Part shown: positions 11,961 to 24,131 of the stretch, in pieces
Numbering within the stretch: the first letter of the stretch is position 1
Layout of the letters: every line of letters begins with the position of its first letter
NCBI GenBank assembly: GCA_003049485.1
Contig: PYST01000246.1
Span: 1 to 50,017 of the forward strand
Reading direction: 5' to 3'
Length of the DNA stretch: 50,017 bases
Source of the DNA: Ophioceras dolichostomum
Taxonomy: Eukaryota > Ascomycota > Sordariomycetes > Magnaporthales > Ophioceraceae
Notes under the pieces: model-generated
Seen by the model: only the letters and a program-made list of their open reading frames with translations
Database searches by the model: none
Told to the model about the DNA's origin: nothing
Translations under genes and position numbers: made by a program

Positions 11961-13184
11961 ATGGCACTTTGCTCGCCATCCTTTTCCTCCTCATCTTCCA
12001 CATCTTATCCATCCTCCCAGTTACAGTCGCTCTCGGCATCGCCCTTCCACTACGGTCAACATCATCGATCGCAACTGGAATCCTTCAGAGACTCCACCAT
12101 AGAGATGACTCGGTCACCATCAGCCGAGCCTAGCAAGCCCGCCAAGAGGAAGGGTAAGTCATGCCCCGCGCTCATTATTTCCCCACGAGCACAGGAGTCA
12201 GGCACGAGAGATGAAGAGTCACAAGACGACGTTCTGGTCGACGAGCGCGCGACTGCGATTCTATAGAAGATGGCCCTTCTGGTTACTGTACTGACTTAGC
12301 TCTGATCTTCCCTCTCTTACTCCCTGATCAGGCACCCGGAGTGTCTCGACCTTGACCCCTTCGCAGCTGGCGCGGAAGCGAGCCAATGACAGAGAGGCGC
12401 AGAGGGCCATCAGGGCCAGGACGAAGGAGCACATCGAGAGGCTCGAGAGGGAGCTGGAAGAGCTCAAGAGCAAGCAGAGCCGCGATGAGACGGTCCAGGA
12501 TCTCCTTAAGAGGAACCGCGCCCTGGAGAAGGAGCTCATGAGGTTGCGAGAGAGCTACGGCATCTCAACATCGCAGCCTTATCCGCCGTCTTGTGAGTAC
12601 TAGTATCTAGTCCACCTCCCCCAGTCGCCCTCTTCGTTAAGGAACCGTTCGTTGCTGATTCGCACTCCTTTCTCAACCCCCTGATAGTGTACGACGATTC
12701 GGGAGTTTCTAGCCGCGCATCATCGTCTTTCGGCCAGCATTCGCCAGATTACAACCAGGTTGGAGAGTATGGAGCCTCTTACTTACCGACCCCCGAGCCC
12801 TCGTGCGATCAATGGACCTCTGTCTTACCTTGCTCCAACGTTTCAAGCCCAGCGTCGTCAGGAAATGCGGAAGAATACGGCTACATCCCTACCAGCGTGC
12901 CCTCGATGGATGGTGGACTGCCCCCGACATCCCGCGTCGGGAGTGCCGACGGCATGAAGTACGAGGAGATCGAGGGAGGTAAGCGCTCTTCCTGTCCTAC
13001 AAACTCCTCCAACCCGCCACAACCGGACCAGCCAATAATATTTTCTCGGTTCTCCTTTGTTCCAGCTACAGATAGCAGCGGCTACTCGACGAGGCCAAGC
13101 TCGATGCCGATCCCACCTCCATACATGCACCAGCAGTCATGGAACCTCTATCCCGTCTACTATCCGCAATCCCCGGCTCTGTGA
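11961..13184 (+). CDS. bZIP transcription factor
   Basis: Four exons: 11961-12153, 12332-12592, 12688-12978 and 13066-13184, 287 aa. All junctions are GT-AG; a CTGAC branch site precedes exon 2. Exon 1 encodes a Ser-rich leader ending in a basic patch (KPAKRKG). Exon 2 carries the DNA-binding basic region ARKRANDREAQRAIRARTKE, followed by a coiled-coil zipper with heptad spacing (IERLERELEEL...LLKRNRALEKELMRL). Exons 3 and 4 give a Ser/Pro/Tyr-rich tail, probably an activation or regulatory region. The third intron is 87 nt (29 codons) with no in-frame stop, so an unspliced form would encode a 29-residue insertion. An alternative start is the in-frame ATG at 12105, which would remove 48 residues. 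Nuclear. The basic region is of the fungal type often annotated simply as bZIP; the targets cannot be inferred. It has no close neighbour on either side. Confidence 0.9.
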
Positions 13185-13270
13185 AGGACCACTGTTCTCA
13201 CAGTGGAACGGGTCAAAGGACCGCGGGTACTGCGCCAAGTTGAGAGAAAGCAGGCCGATTTCAACCCGTC

Positions 13271-13309
13271 CTCGACACAGCGCCTCGACACAGCGCCTCG
13301 ACATAGCGC
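13271..13309. repeat. 13-bp repeat, three units
   Basis: Three consecutive units of CTCGACACAGCGC, the last with one change (CTCGACATAGCGC), within the presumed 3' UTR of the bZIP gene. Confidence 0.85.
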
Positions 13310-15271
13310 CTCTTCACATATCTCACGCAGACTGCTCCTGAACCTTCGACTTCGCCCTCACTTCCTCCCCCCTTTCCACTCCCATGACGCCAACGACCAT
13401 GATCACGAGAACGAGCACGATACGTTACGATGTCCGGGATTCAGCCATCCCGGTCGAGCCACCGAGACCAAACCACACATACAGCGTCGAAGCCTGATGG
13501 CGGGAGCACGGGCTGAACAGAACAACACCACCACTTTGCCAGCTCTTTCCGACCCCGCGACGCCACCAAACTCAAAATCGCCACAGCACACCACCGCCTG
13601 CAACTACGCCTGCAAACTCCTGCAAACGCCTACACACAGCCTGCAACCTGGATTCCGGTCGCGAGGCATTCATCCAAAAATAGTCACATGGCGCCTCAAG
13701 CTTTCGTCGTCACCGTCATGACAGTTTCCTCTCGTCCAGTCTTCTCTGTGTCTCTCTCTCCAACTCCAGGCTCTAGGCAAAGCGAGGGACTTCTGAACCT
13801 CGGCTCTGCCAAAGTTGGGATTGGCCACGTGGGGGCACAGGGACTCACGACTCGCCACCCCCGTGATCTTGCACCTCGGAGCCGGAAGCTTGGGCATATG
13901 CCACTCACTCACTCTCCCAGGGACCCAGGACTCAGGGGCAGGCCCGCATCTTGGCAACAGCATCTTTCTTTCACCGGCTGGAATAGATTGGTCTGGAAGT
14001 CGTCGATGATGACATTTCACGCTCTCCATCTCTTTCTTCCCTCTCTCCCGCTTGCTCGCTCGCTCGCTCGTTTCTGCTCGTGGCGGCAGCTCAGAGTCAC
14101 AGTCAGTCACGCTTCCTCTGCCAACAACAGCCGAGAGATTGGTGACGTCGTCTGAACACTGAGGGCATTCTCGGCAGTTGTCTCTGGTTTACCTACCTAC
14201 ACCTACGCCTTCACCTACTTACACCTGCCTACCATATCCTTACTCACCATCACGGCCTCGATCGTTTTCATGAGTTTGAACGTTTATTATTGGTGCTGTT
14301 CCGGCCAATGGGTCATTCACACAGTACCAACGTTGACGATTGTATGCCTTTTTCCCTTCTTTTTCAACGAGTCTTCCTTTTATTACCTTTTGGGGATGGA
14401 AACGGCAACCAACAATTGGAATGGGCCTGGCCAAAAAAGGGCAGCACCAGCACTTCACCTGACATCTCCAGTCTCGTATCCCTTGTTCTCAACAACATCA
14501 CTTACATCAACACAAACAAACATCACGCACAAACTGCAAACCATATTACCCTTATCAAAATATCACCACTGGAGTACTTTGGGGGGCGTGAGGGAGCACA
14601 GAGATCTTTCACCACTGGAGAGGCATTCTGGCCAATCTCCTAACCTGTTCTGGATCTTGTTTTCGTTGATTTGTGTCGGATATACCACCTCGGCGAAGGG
14701 CAAAGAAACGGTGGGATCCCGGTTTTTATTTTTATTGTTATTTTTTTTCCTGTCCAAGGGCGGTGGCGGCGACGGGCACTGGAAAATAGTGACCAAAAAG
14801 GATGGGGTGGCGTTGTTGTCGAATAAAAATTTTCTTTCGTTCTAATTACCTCTTCGGCTATTGAACTGATAAAATGGACCACGACTTACTATGTATTAAA
14901 TCGAAAGGAGAATGCTATTACTGAAGTACCATACAACGTAGTACCTTCGTAGTACCTTGGTAACCTTACCTACCAGGTACATGGACCAGCTCCACGAGCT
15001 CTTCTCAGCATCTGGCCATCGTGCCCAACAAGGCAGTGCCAGAGCCAGAGCCGACGACAGGTGGCGAGCAATGTTTTGCTGAGAAATTTGAAGGAGTTGT
15101 TCCTTTGCAAACTCAAGTGGGTATCAAAAGTCTCCTTGAGATTTGTGGGAGATTTGTGAGACGGTGATGTCGTCGGATATCAGACGCAAGGGAGCCGCCT
15201 TCCTCCAACGCGGCGCAGGAGAGCCGTGAAACCTTGACACACACATCTCCCAGGCCAGGCGAGCACTTTCG

Positions 15272-15326
15272 GATCCAGTCGAGATCCAGTCGGGATCCAG
15301 TCGAGATCCAGACGAGATCCAGTGGA
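15272..15326. repeat. 11-bp minisatellite, five units
   Basis: Five consecutive units close to GATCCAGTCGA, with small changes such as GATCCAGTCGG and GATCCAGACGA. Short and intergenic. Confidence 0.85.
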
Positions 15327-18300
15327 CAGGATTGCCAAGGCACTTGCGGAACCCCCAAGGTCTGCCCCAGCAGGGCTGTGTAGACCTGTGGAGGTCTTAC
15401 CAGTTGGCCGTTTGCCCGGGTTTGCCCTCATCCTCCTTGGTCGAGTCTCGCCAGTTACACCGAGAGAAGAACCGCCAGTGTGCTCACCGTAAGTCCGCCA
15501 CGATCTTCGAGCCGCGCCAACTTGCTCGCTTGGACAGGTGATGGTCGCGAGGCGTCTCGGTCGAAGGGCTCGCTCTGGGCCTAGCATGTCTATCTGCTGT
15601 ACACGAGAGACACTGGCTCGGACGCAGGGAAGGAAGGCACTCTCATTGTATCACAGCTACCTGAAAACCTAGTCACAATCACAAAGAACCCTAAATCAGG
15701 CGAAGATTATGCTACTGTAAGCAACTACACAGCAGGCCTAGCTTACAGGCCTAGCGTACCCGAGACCGACAAGAGCTGGCTCGCAAACCCCCCAAGCTGG
15801 CAGGGACCGACGGCAAGAGGGGCAGCATGGGAGGGAGCTAGTCTGGATCAGGGGATGCAGCAAGCAATGTTGGGTTGGGTTGGGATGAAGATGGGATCTC
15901 CGCGGGTCAACGATAAATGACCGCCGCATATTGTGAGGAGGAGGAACGCACACACGTATACACACCTTGGGGATGTAGCTAGGAATACAGTCCCCCAAAG
16001 CGGCCAAAGCCCTGCAACGGCCACTGAGCACCGACATAGAATCACCACAAAGAGCAGAATCAACAAAATAATGCACACTGCGCATCGATGGTGCCTCCCA
16101 TTCACCTAAGGCTTCCGTTTCCTTCTTGGGCACCCCCATCCGGCCTTTCCTTTCCAACCCGAGATATTTCCATGGAAGTGACCCGCCCTAGTGCGCCTGT
16201 TGCGGCGGAGGAAAATCAGGACCCCATCGCGGGGGGGTGGTCCGGTCCCGTCGGCCGTTCAGCTGGGTTCATCCCTTGGAGACGACGCTAAGACATCTAC
16301 CAGGGCTGGGACGACGTTGGGGGACCTGTTGGAGGAGGGAGGGGGGTTGGTGCTCAAGGGCTCAAAGAAGGAAGGACTCCTTCTCACCGAAGTTACTGTG
16401 CGCACATACATCGAACAGCTGCACGTCTATTGATTGTGAACTGCTCCCCGTGTGTGTTTAACATGGGAAGAACCGTGCCCATCATCATCATCACCGTCAC
16501 TCCCTACCTGCAACCTACGCAACCCGGATGGCCCACAGGGCGCACAGTTAACCACGTCCCTCTCCCCTCCCCTCCCCCCTTCCCCCGTCTCCCGATCACA
16601 GTCTGCATGGCTCTTGACCACCCACCCCCACCGTGTCTACTCCTCTCTAATACACTACCGTAGTATTTCGCCTTCATACGACGAACTGCTCCTGCTATCA
16701 CAGTACAACACTCCTACTACTACGAACTACTATTGCATTGCCGCAACAAACGCGCTTTTTCGTTCATCACGGCTCCTCTCGACTGCATCCTCCTGCAGGA
16801 GGGAGGCACGCAGGAAAAGGAGGGCAGGCAGGGTGGCAGGCCGACAGACCGGTTTGCGGAACTCCACCCGGTCTATTCCCAACAAAGTCGGCCATACCAC
16901 CACCCGCAGCCGGCTCGTCCAGGATAGGCCATCGAACCCCCGTCGGCCGCCGGTCATCGGTTGTGCCCATACATAGCAATAACCTGCACAAGATCATAAT
17001 CCTCTGTTGCCTTCTTTGGTCCATCCTCCATGCACGTGAAATCCAGCACACTGCAACGCGAGCTCGCTTGCGCTTGCATAACTCCATGCTATGTACTTGC
17101 TTCCATTGGCCGCCCAGTACTGAGTGCCAAGTACATTTGTCCATGAATATGTTGCCTGCCTGTGGGTGGATCATCAACCTTCCAGCAGCCGTCTGCCAAG
17201 CGCCTCTACTGCACGAGAATCCCAAAGCGGGAGGGGAAGGGAGAAAACAAGAAAACTCTCCTCGGATTCCTCTTGGCTCTGATTCTGATACTAGTGCGAG
17301 CTACTGTACGCACATACATACACACGACAATACTGCACTGGGCATGCCTACCTCTACGGGTAGGTTGGTAGGTCGGCACTAATAGAAGCAGAGATAAGGG
17401 GGGAAGGGCAAATAAGAATGGATGGCAGAGGAAGCTCTCCCCAAGAAAGTCCTGGAAACCCTAAAATGCCTCCAAAACGCATCCAGACCACCCGCTAGCC
17501 CGCCCGCTAGCCCAGGTGATCAAAGGAATGGCGGGCGGGGGGCACGTTCAGCCTTCCCCAGATCCCCCTTACAAGAGGGGAGACTCGAGCATCATTATCA
17601 TCATCAGCTGAAAATGGAATCAGAACTGCCCTCAAGTACGACGTAGCAAGACACAACGTAGCAAGACAGCTGCCTACCTGATTAAGAACCTGTGTAACTG
17701 CATACAGAGGGAGAGAGGGTTGGTTCCGCAACACAATTAAAGTCAAAAAGAAGGGGCACTGACAGACTGCTAACGGAACTTTCCATTTCCGACGTGAGCC
17801 GCGAAACTCCTCCCTCTTCCTCCCTCATCCGCCTTCCCCCCGCCTTCACCTAGCGGGGCCGGGCCTGCCTTTTGTCCCACGGCGGAAAGCATTCCCTGGT
17901 TACACATCACAATGTTTTTACTTGTCCGAGTTCTCGGTCGACCGGCCGGCCGGCCGCCATCCATCAGCTACCTGTATCTACCATAACGGAGGATGCTCCG
18001 GGTCCCCTGCCCTTCACCCCTTTTGCTGTCCCCGTGCTCTTTTGTATGCTGCTGCGCCGCGAGACCGAGCGGGCAATATTCGGTCTCGTGCAACGTTGTA
18101 CTACCTACCTAGGTACCTACCTTCTTGAACAGCAATACGCAGGCGGCGAGGAGACCGGCTGGGATGGAACTTGCCGCCAGCATAGCCATCTCGGGTCTAG
18201 GTCCTGCGGCATCCAGGGGGGGAAGGGGGATGGAAAGCTGGCTATGCTAGCCACATGACAATAATCTTGGGTTGTCCAACAAGTACGCTTGCTAGCCCGG

Positions 18301-18511
18301 ACATGGACTCCATGTGTTTGTTGGATGTTTTGTAGAGTTCTAGAACGGCCTACTACTGTCGACTCCGGTCTGCTCTTACGGTCTACTACACACAGGGACC
18401 TCTGGTCGGGGGAAAGAGATATCGGGATTTGAGAATTCGAACCCCCTCCCTCTCTCTCGTGTATTGGCGCGCACGGATCTGGACGGTGATTTTATTGTCT
18501 GTCCCTTGTTC

Positions 18512-18541
18512 GTGTGTGGTGTGTGTGTGTGTGCGTGTGTG
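18512..18541. repeat. GT microsatellite
   Basis: Nearly uninterrupted GT dinucleotides with single GG and GC breaks. Intergenic. Confidence 0.8.
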
Positions 18542-21500
18542 GCTGATAATTGGCCCTGAGTTTGCTTTTACGAGTGTCACTCAGGGGCTACCATTGGTCG
18601 GAAGCTTCTTTTCAGCCTGGGCAGAAACTCTGTTCAGAGCTGCGTGACTCCTCGCTCCTGGACCACGACGCTGTCGAGATCCGAGTTTTGCCCTGTCTGC
18701 CTGCCTTCTCCCCCTCTCGCGATTCCCATTTTGTCTTTCTTGGCTGTAACCGGAACTTGACCGTAGAGGACTAGCACCCTACTAGCACATGACGCGGAGA
18801 GCCACACCGACAACAGCTGTTGAGTTGAATCACCTTGCTGGCGCAATGGCGTTCACACCATCATTGAGCTGAGCTGTCTGTCTCCAACTTGCAACTTAGG
18901 TACTGCTATGGTCATGCCTGTTTCGGGAGGTGGGGGGGCGCTACTGGCGGCACCTCTCCTTCGCTGCCATCAGCTTTTACGAGTGGCCGGGGCGGAGGCC
19001 AGTCCTTTTCCTGTTCTAGCTGCATTCGAGCCCGACAATTGTGCGGCACGCAAGTACGCAGTATGCAGCATACCGCGGCATAAATAGGTACCAATCACCA
19101 TAGAGACGGGCCGATGAGCGAGAGAAGTCCAAAGTCCAAACAGTCCGGTGCTGATCCCGGTATCTATTTGCTCTAAGTTGTACGGTTGTACGACATAGTT
19201 TTGGACGGCGGGCGGGAAGCAAATCTTGAAATCCGTCGCGTGCCTTTGCTACTACTGCTGTCGGGGTGCGTCGGGTGCCTAGAGGTAGGTAGGTCAAGTT
19301 CAAATTCGAGCTGAAACCCTGGCACGCTTTGAACTAATCTCAACTCTTAAGTCCCTCGCGCCCCGAGCCCTTCCCGGACACCAGGAAAGCGCGAGCTAGG
19401 GTCAATGGGCGTGGAAGGACCAATGTTGAATCATAGGAGGTGTGATGAACGGCTTCCAATTACTCATTAGGAGACCTGGCGGGCAGGCATGGGGGGAACA
19501 CCACAAAGGAAACACGTGGCGACGGCGGCAGAACGAAAGTTGAACTCTAAAAGAGGTGGTCGTGGCGTCGTCGAGTCGGTGACGGGCTTCTAGTCGCCGT
19601 TCGTCACCCTCGCCCCCTCTGTTGCGTACCTAGGTAGGTAGGCAAGATCGCCCGTCCACCCGACCGCTACCTGCCACTTCCCTTCCTTCCTGGTTCCCCT
19701 GACCACCATCGGTCTGGACGAGAGGAGTAAGACGGCACGCGCTGGCAGCGGGGAGAAGGGAAAAGATGGAGGAAGGGTGCTCTTATGAAAACACCCTTCA
19801 CACCGCCACACCACCACCACCTTCGGGCAACCCTCGGGCAGAGATGACACGGGACGAAGTTTTACCTTCTTCTAGAAGGAAAATTAGGATCTGGCCTTCC
19901 CTCAATCTGGACCCGGCTAGAACCCCTACAAAGTAGTATGGTGTCATATTAGGTCATAGTATCGTGACGGTCCTTGGTTTGGAAAAGGAAAGAAAAGGCC
20001 GCCGCCGTCTTGGACCCCGATCCCGACTCGGCAGTGTCGGGTGGGGAGGACCCTGGGAATAGCCGTTGGGACTGCAAACGGCGGTGAGGCAAGACCCGGT
20101 GCACTGTGTACCGGCCCTGGCCGGGTGGTGTCCATAGCGCTGCTGGTAGGTGCCTTAGGTACTTGGCTCGCTTGAACAAGAGAGAGTTTGGTTGGCGAAG
20201 CTGCTCCGAACCCAACAATTTTGGGCCGGTCGATCGGACCAGCAGTTGCATACCTAGGTATTCTCCAAACTGCCTACATAGGTACAAAGGTACATAGGTA
20301 CCTACGGTTGCTACGAAGCATCAACTGTTACAACCAAAACTCGGAGAGGAGCTAGAGCCCGCATACACCTCGAACTTCGTGGGGTGTAGGAGGGGAGTTC
20401 GGACAGTGGATGTCAGTTGTGAGGCAAAACAGTGGCAGTCTCGCATGAGAGCGGCCCACGTGTATTGGTAGGCTGCCAACGGCTGGTTGAAGTGGTAAGT
20501 AAAGCAGTCACCAAAGCGTCTCGTCTTTCACACTCCTTCCAGCTGTAGGCGGGCCTGACGTCAGTGCGGAAGGGGACAGTGGATTAAAGTGCCGTCGGGT
20601 TGCGGTTGGCTTCTCTCCTGTTACCACCGCCTGAGCCTGAGCATGGCTGTTGACTTTCTTGACTATCCCTCGAGGTTCTCATCGTGACCTCGGAGCCATT
20701 GAAGCGACCCGATAACAGTACCGAATGAAAAAGCTCCGCTATACGAAGCCATCGGAAAGTGAAGCGAAATTTAACAGGTATGATTACCATTACAGAGGTA
20801 CGCTTGCCCAGTCATCACTCGGGCTTATCATCATTCATCTGCTACTACCTCATCATCTCCGTTGGCCAGACAGCTCTTCTAACGTTTTAGGTTGACGGAC
20901 GGTCAAAGCTCCGATCAAACCAGCAAGCACAGCTACTCTCGTGAGGAAACAACGAAGAGAGGTTGTAGGTCCAAGTGGTCCAGTCATCACCCATCACCGA
21001 CAAACTTTTCCCAATTCAGCATCTGCACCCCCAAATCGGCGACTCTTAAAACCAAAGCGAGCATTAAACATAAGCACCTCAGGCACCTAGGTGCACGGAG
21101 GTTCTCGGAGCCGGGACATGTCTCCTCCGGCTTCAATTCCATGCATTCCATACAGTCGGCTGTCGAGCCTTCCTCAAACTCCCAAGCCCCGAACAGTGAT
21201 CACACCATCAGGGCCTTGAGACCAAGCCTGTGTGGCCTAGAACGGTCAACTACGCCTTTATCGATGTGGCGATATTCGACCAACACCAGCACCAGCGATG
21301 ATGTTGTCCTCAAGATACCGGTCGACCTTGCGACCACGCGGTGGCAAAAGCCAGCTCCAGGCGAGGCTAATACATCAGGGGTAGCCTATCAGCAGAAGGA
21401 GCAGAAGCAGAAGGCTGTAAGGGACGGGAAGGAAGAAGGCTTCGAAGGAAAGGAAGTCAAGCAACCCGGTGACCGATCATCCGAGATGGGACGAAAGCCA

Positions 21501-24131
21501 ACCTAATAAAAAACCACGGGCTGGGTGAATGTCTGGCAGGTTTTGGGCGTTTGAAATTTCCTAGTGTTCAGGTGGTACATATCATCATCAGATAGGTATC
21601 ACGAAATGTTACCACATGGCTGACGGTAGAACGGACTGAAGCCCGCATCTCCCACACCTTCACCACCTTGACTGCCACACCTTAACGGGCATTCCGCACT
21701 TATACCTCTCACATTACTTAGGTGCTTACCTTGGGTGCCTCGCCAGATTGACGCACCGGGTGCGCGTATACGCTGGACATACATATACTGGCTAGGTTGC
21801 TACCTATCCACCGCATCTACGCCGCCATCACTCCAGAGTATGCTTGATAATGCTGGTCAACTTCGGAGCTGTGACGCCATGCTGATTCACGGCGAATCTG
21901 TACGTTCAGACATCAACGAGAGGAGAAGAGTCGATTCGCATTGCATGCGTTGGAAACCTACCTAGGTCGGTAGGTATCGCAAGAAACCATCAGAACGAAC
22001 AAGCGCCTCCTCGTAGGACGTGGAAGGGTGTGGCAAGGAGGCAGGTTTAGTGCGCAAAATGTTGGCTGACGGTCTACCTCCCCCAGCACCAGGCAGTGAC
22101 GCCGACGATGTTGGGGGGAGGAGGGACAACTATCTAACTCTCAACGATGCCGATCGGCATTGTGTTGACAGACAATGTCAAGGCGGGTATCACTCGTAAG
22201 TAGGTACCTACCCATCTTTCATAGAACCTGCAGACTCGGGCGGACCGCTCGGAAGAGACTGGGAGACCAGCAGAAGGCGGGAGAGGTTCTGTCCGAGATC
22301 TGAGGGTATTCCTCAACGCCGGCCTCTTTGGTACAGCCCGGCTGGCTGGCTGCAAGTGCATCAAAACTCAAGAGGGACGAATCAACTCTACCCTCCCGAC
22401 CTCAGTTGGTTGCCCAGACTCTCTCTCTCTCTCTCCCTCCATGAGCGCGAGCCAGGGACGATCACATACTGGCTGACCGAGGCCAGCGTCACGTCCAAAG
22501 GCCAAGCCGCCTGCCTTACGCGCGTCATCTTGCAGGAGCCACGTCCATATGGACATCGGTATTGCCGGCTCCAGGGCCTTGTTGGATAGGAACCATAGCT
22601 AGCACGAAAGGGGGGCTCCCACTTGGTGAAATGCGGCCAGGGAGTGGGGATGATGGCCTCTCGGCGTCATTCAGTTCCCCTGGCCTGTCCGGCAGGTCTG
22701 CCACAGACCTTAATATGTTCCCCCTTCTCTATTTGCTATGCCTTCATAGATACCTAACTAGTAGGTACCTAGGTAGCGAGACTCTCCCTCTCGCGAGTGT
22801 CCGGTCGATCATTATATCCAGTCGCAACCTTCGATGCAGGGCCCAAAGGAATTACATAATCAGGGAAACAGCCAGTGATCCAGTCATGCTGTGGATCTAC
22901 GATCGATCTGAGTGTGTGAGCGACGGAGAGGCCGGACGATACCAACAGCAAGGCTGCTGGTGGCGGGCAGGTGCTAGAAAGAGGTAGAAATTGACCTTAT
23001 CAAGGGGCCTCTGGTAATGGAAGCTCGTAGTGGAAGTTCTCTAGAACACTCTAGAACACGGATTATCGAGCTTCTACTCCCTCAATTTTTCTTGACGATC
23101 ATTCTGGCGGAGACTGGACACTTCCAGGGATTGCGGTTACGCGAGATCTCGAGGCAATGTGCCACGGAACAAAGACACGGGGGAAGTTTAGCGGAAGTTT
23201 AATAGCCGATCTCAACTACTGGGAGCTTGGTAGGGTGAGGCGGCCATATTCCGTCCAACGTACCTACTAGGGTCAGCTTTACAGCTTCATCATCACCACC
23301 ATGCCTAGAGGGAGGTATATTTCTGAAAATGCTTATTGAAGACTCACCTCAATCCTCTCGGTGGGGTTCAACGATGTTCAACAATATTCGTATCACCTTC
23401 GATGTTTTCTCATTCTGTGTATCTCTAAGAGGAGACGGGGGACAATTGACGACAAGTCACGGCACTTGCCAGCCGTCTCCTCCACCACCAACATCGAACA
23501 GACCAATCAACGGGGCCGGCACTCATCCACTCATGCAGCGTCGTCACCCGCGTCCTTGGCTCCGTCCTGTCAGGGTGCTTTCCCCCCAATCAGCGACGGT
23601 GTATTTTTAACAACACCCAAGCCTGGGACGGGCGGCTACAGAGCCAACCACCCAATGACAATGGCCGGCTTCACACCACGACACGTCCAGAGTTCCCTCT
23701 GCCGCCGCTCTGAGAGCCAATGTATATCAGGTACCAATCTGTGTTGCGGAGGCACGACAGGAAAAAGAAAAGTGAGGGGAGGAGGGGAGGGGAGGAGGGG
23801 GCGGTCAATGCGGCGGGAAGACGCGGGCGATGACAATTGGTATTGGCGAGGATGGTAGGCTAACTGCAGAAATAGATATTTGGAAGAATAAAAGAAAGAC
23901 GCCTTGCTGTTTTTGAGTTTATAGCTGCTAGGTCTCTCATGTCCATCATCACTGTCTGCAAGCGACGTTCGATCGCAGCTTCCTGAACTTGACGCAGGCT
24001 GGCATCGATCGCAAATCTTCGAACTTAGGAAGGGGGGAAAAGGGAGAACGCTCCTCCAGTTTTTTGTCAGTTCCTTCGAGAGGGGTCGCGCCTCAGCAAA
24101 AACGGTCGAGAGCGACGCAAAAAAGAAGAAG

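Larger units (their letters stand above)
13185..24131. other. Gene-poor region of about 10.9 kb
   Basis: I find no exon chain with recognisable protein content. The DNA holds short tandem repeats, GT-rich and pyrimidine tracts (for example 16556-16590) and six ACCTAGGT palindromes (18107, 19628, 20252, 21085, 21960, 22767) among many looser GGTAC/CCTA fragments. The longest frame of note, 20892-21506 on the plus strand (204 codons), opens with TTG and has neither codon bias nor motifs. The first part is the 3' UTR of the bZIP gene. Non-coding RNA genes could be present but would not be visible to me. Confidence 0.55.

Noticed and set aside
18434..18450. Minus-strand GGTTCGAATTC resembling a tRNA B box
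   Set aside because: No pairing arms around it and no other tRNA parts nearby.
20892..21506. Plus-strand open frame of 204 codons
   Set aside because: TTG start, no codon bias, no family motif, and no supported upstream exon supplying an ATG.
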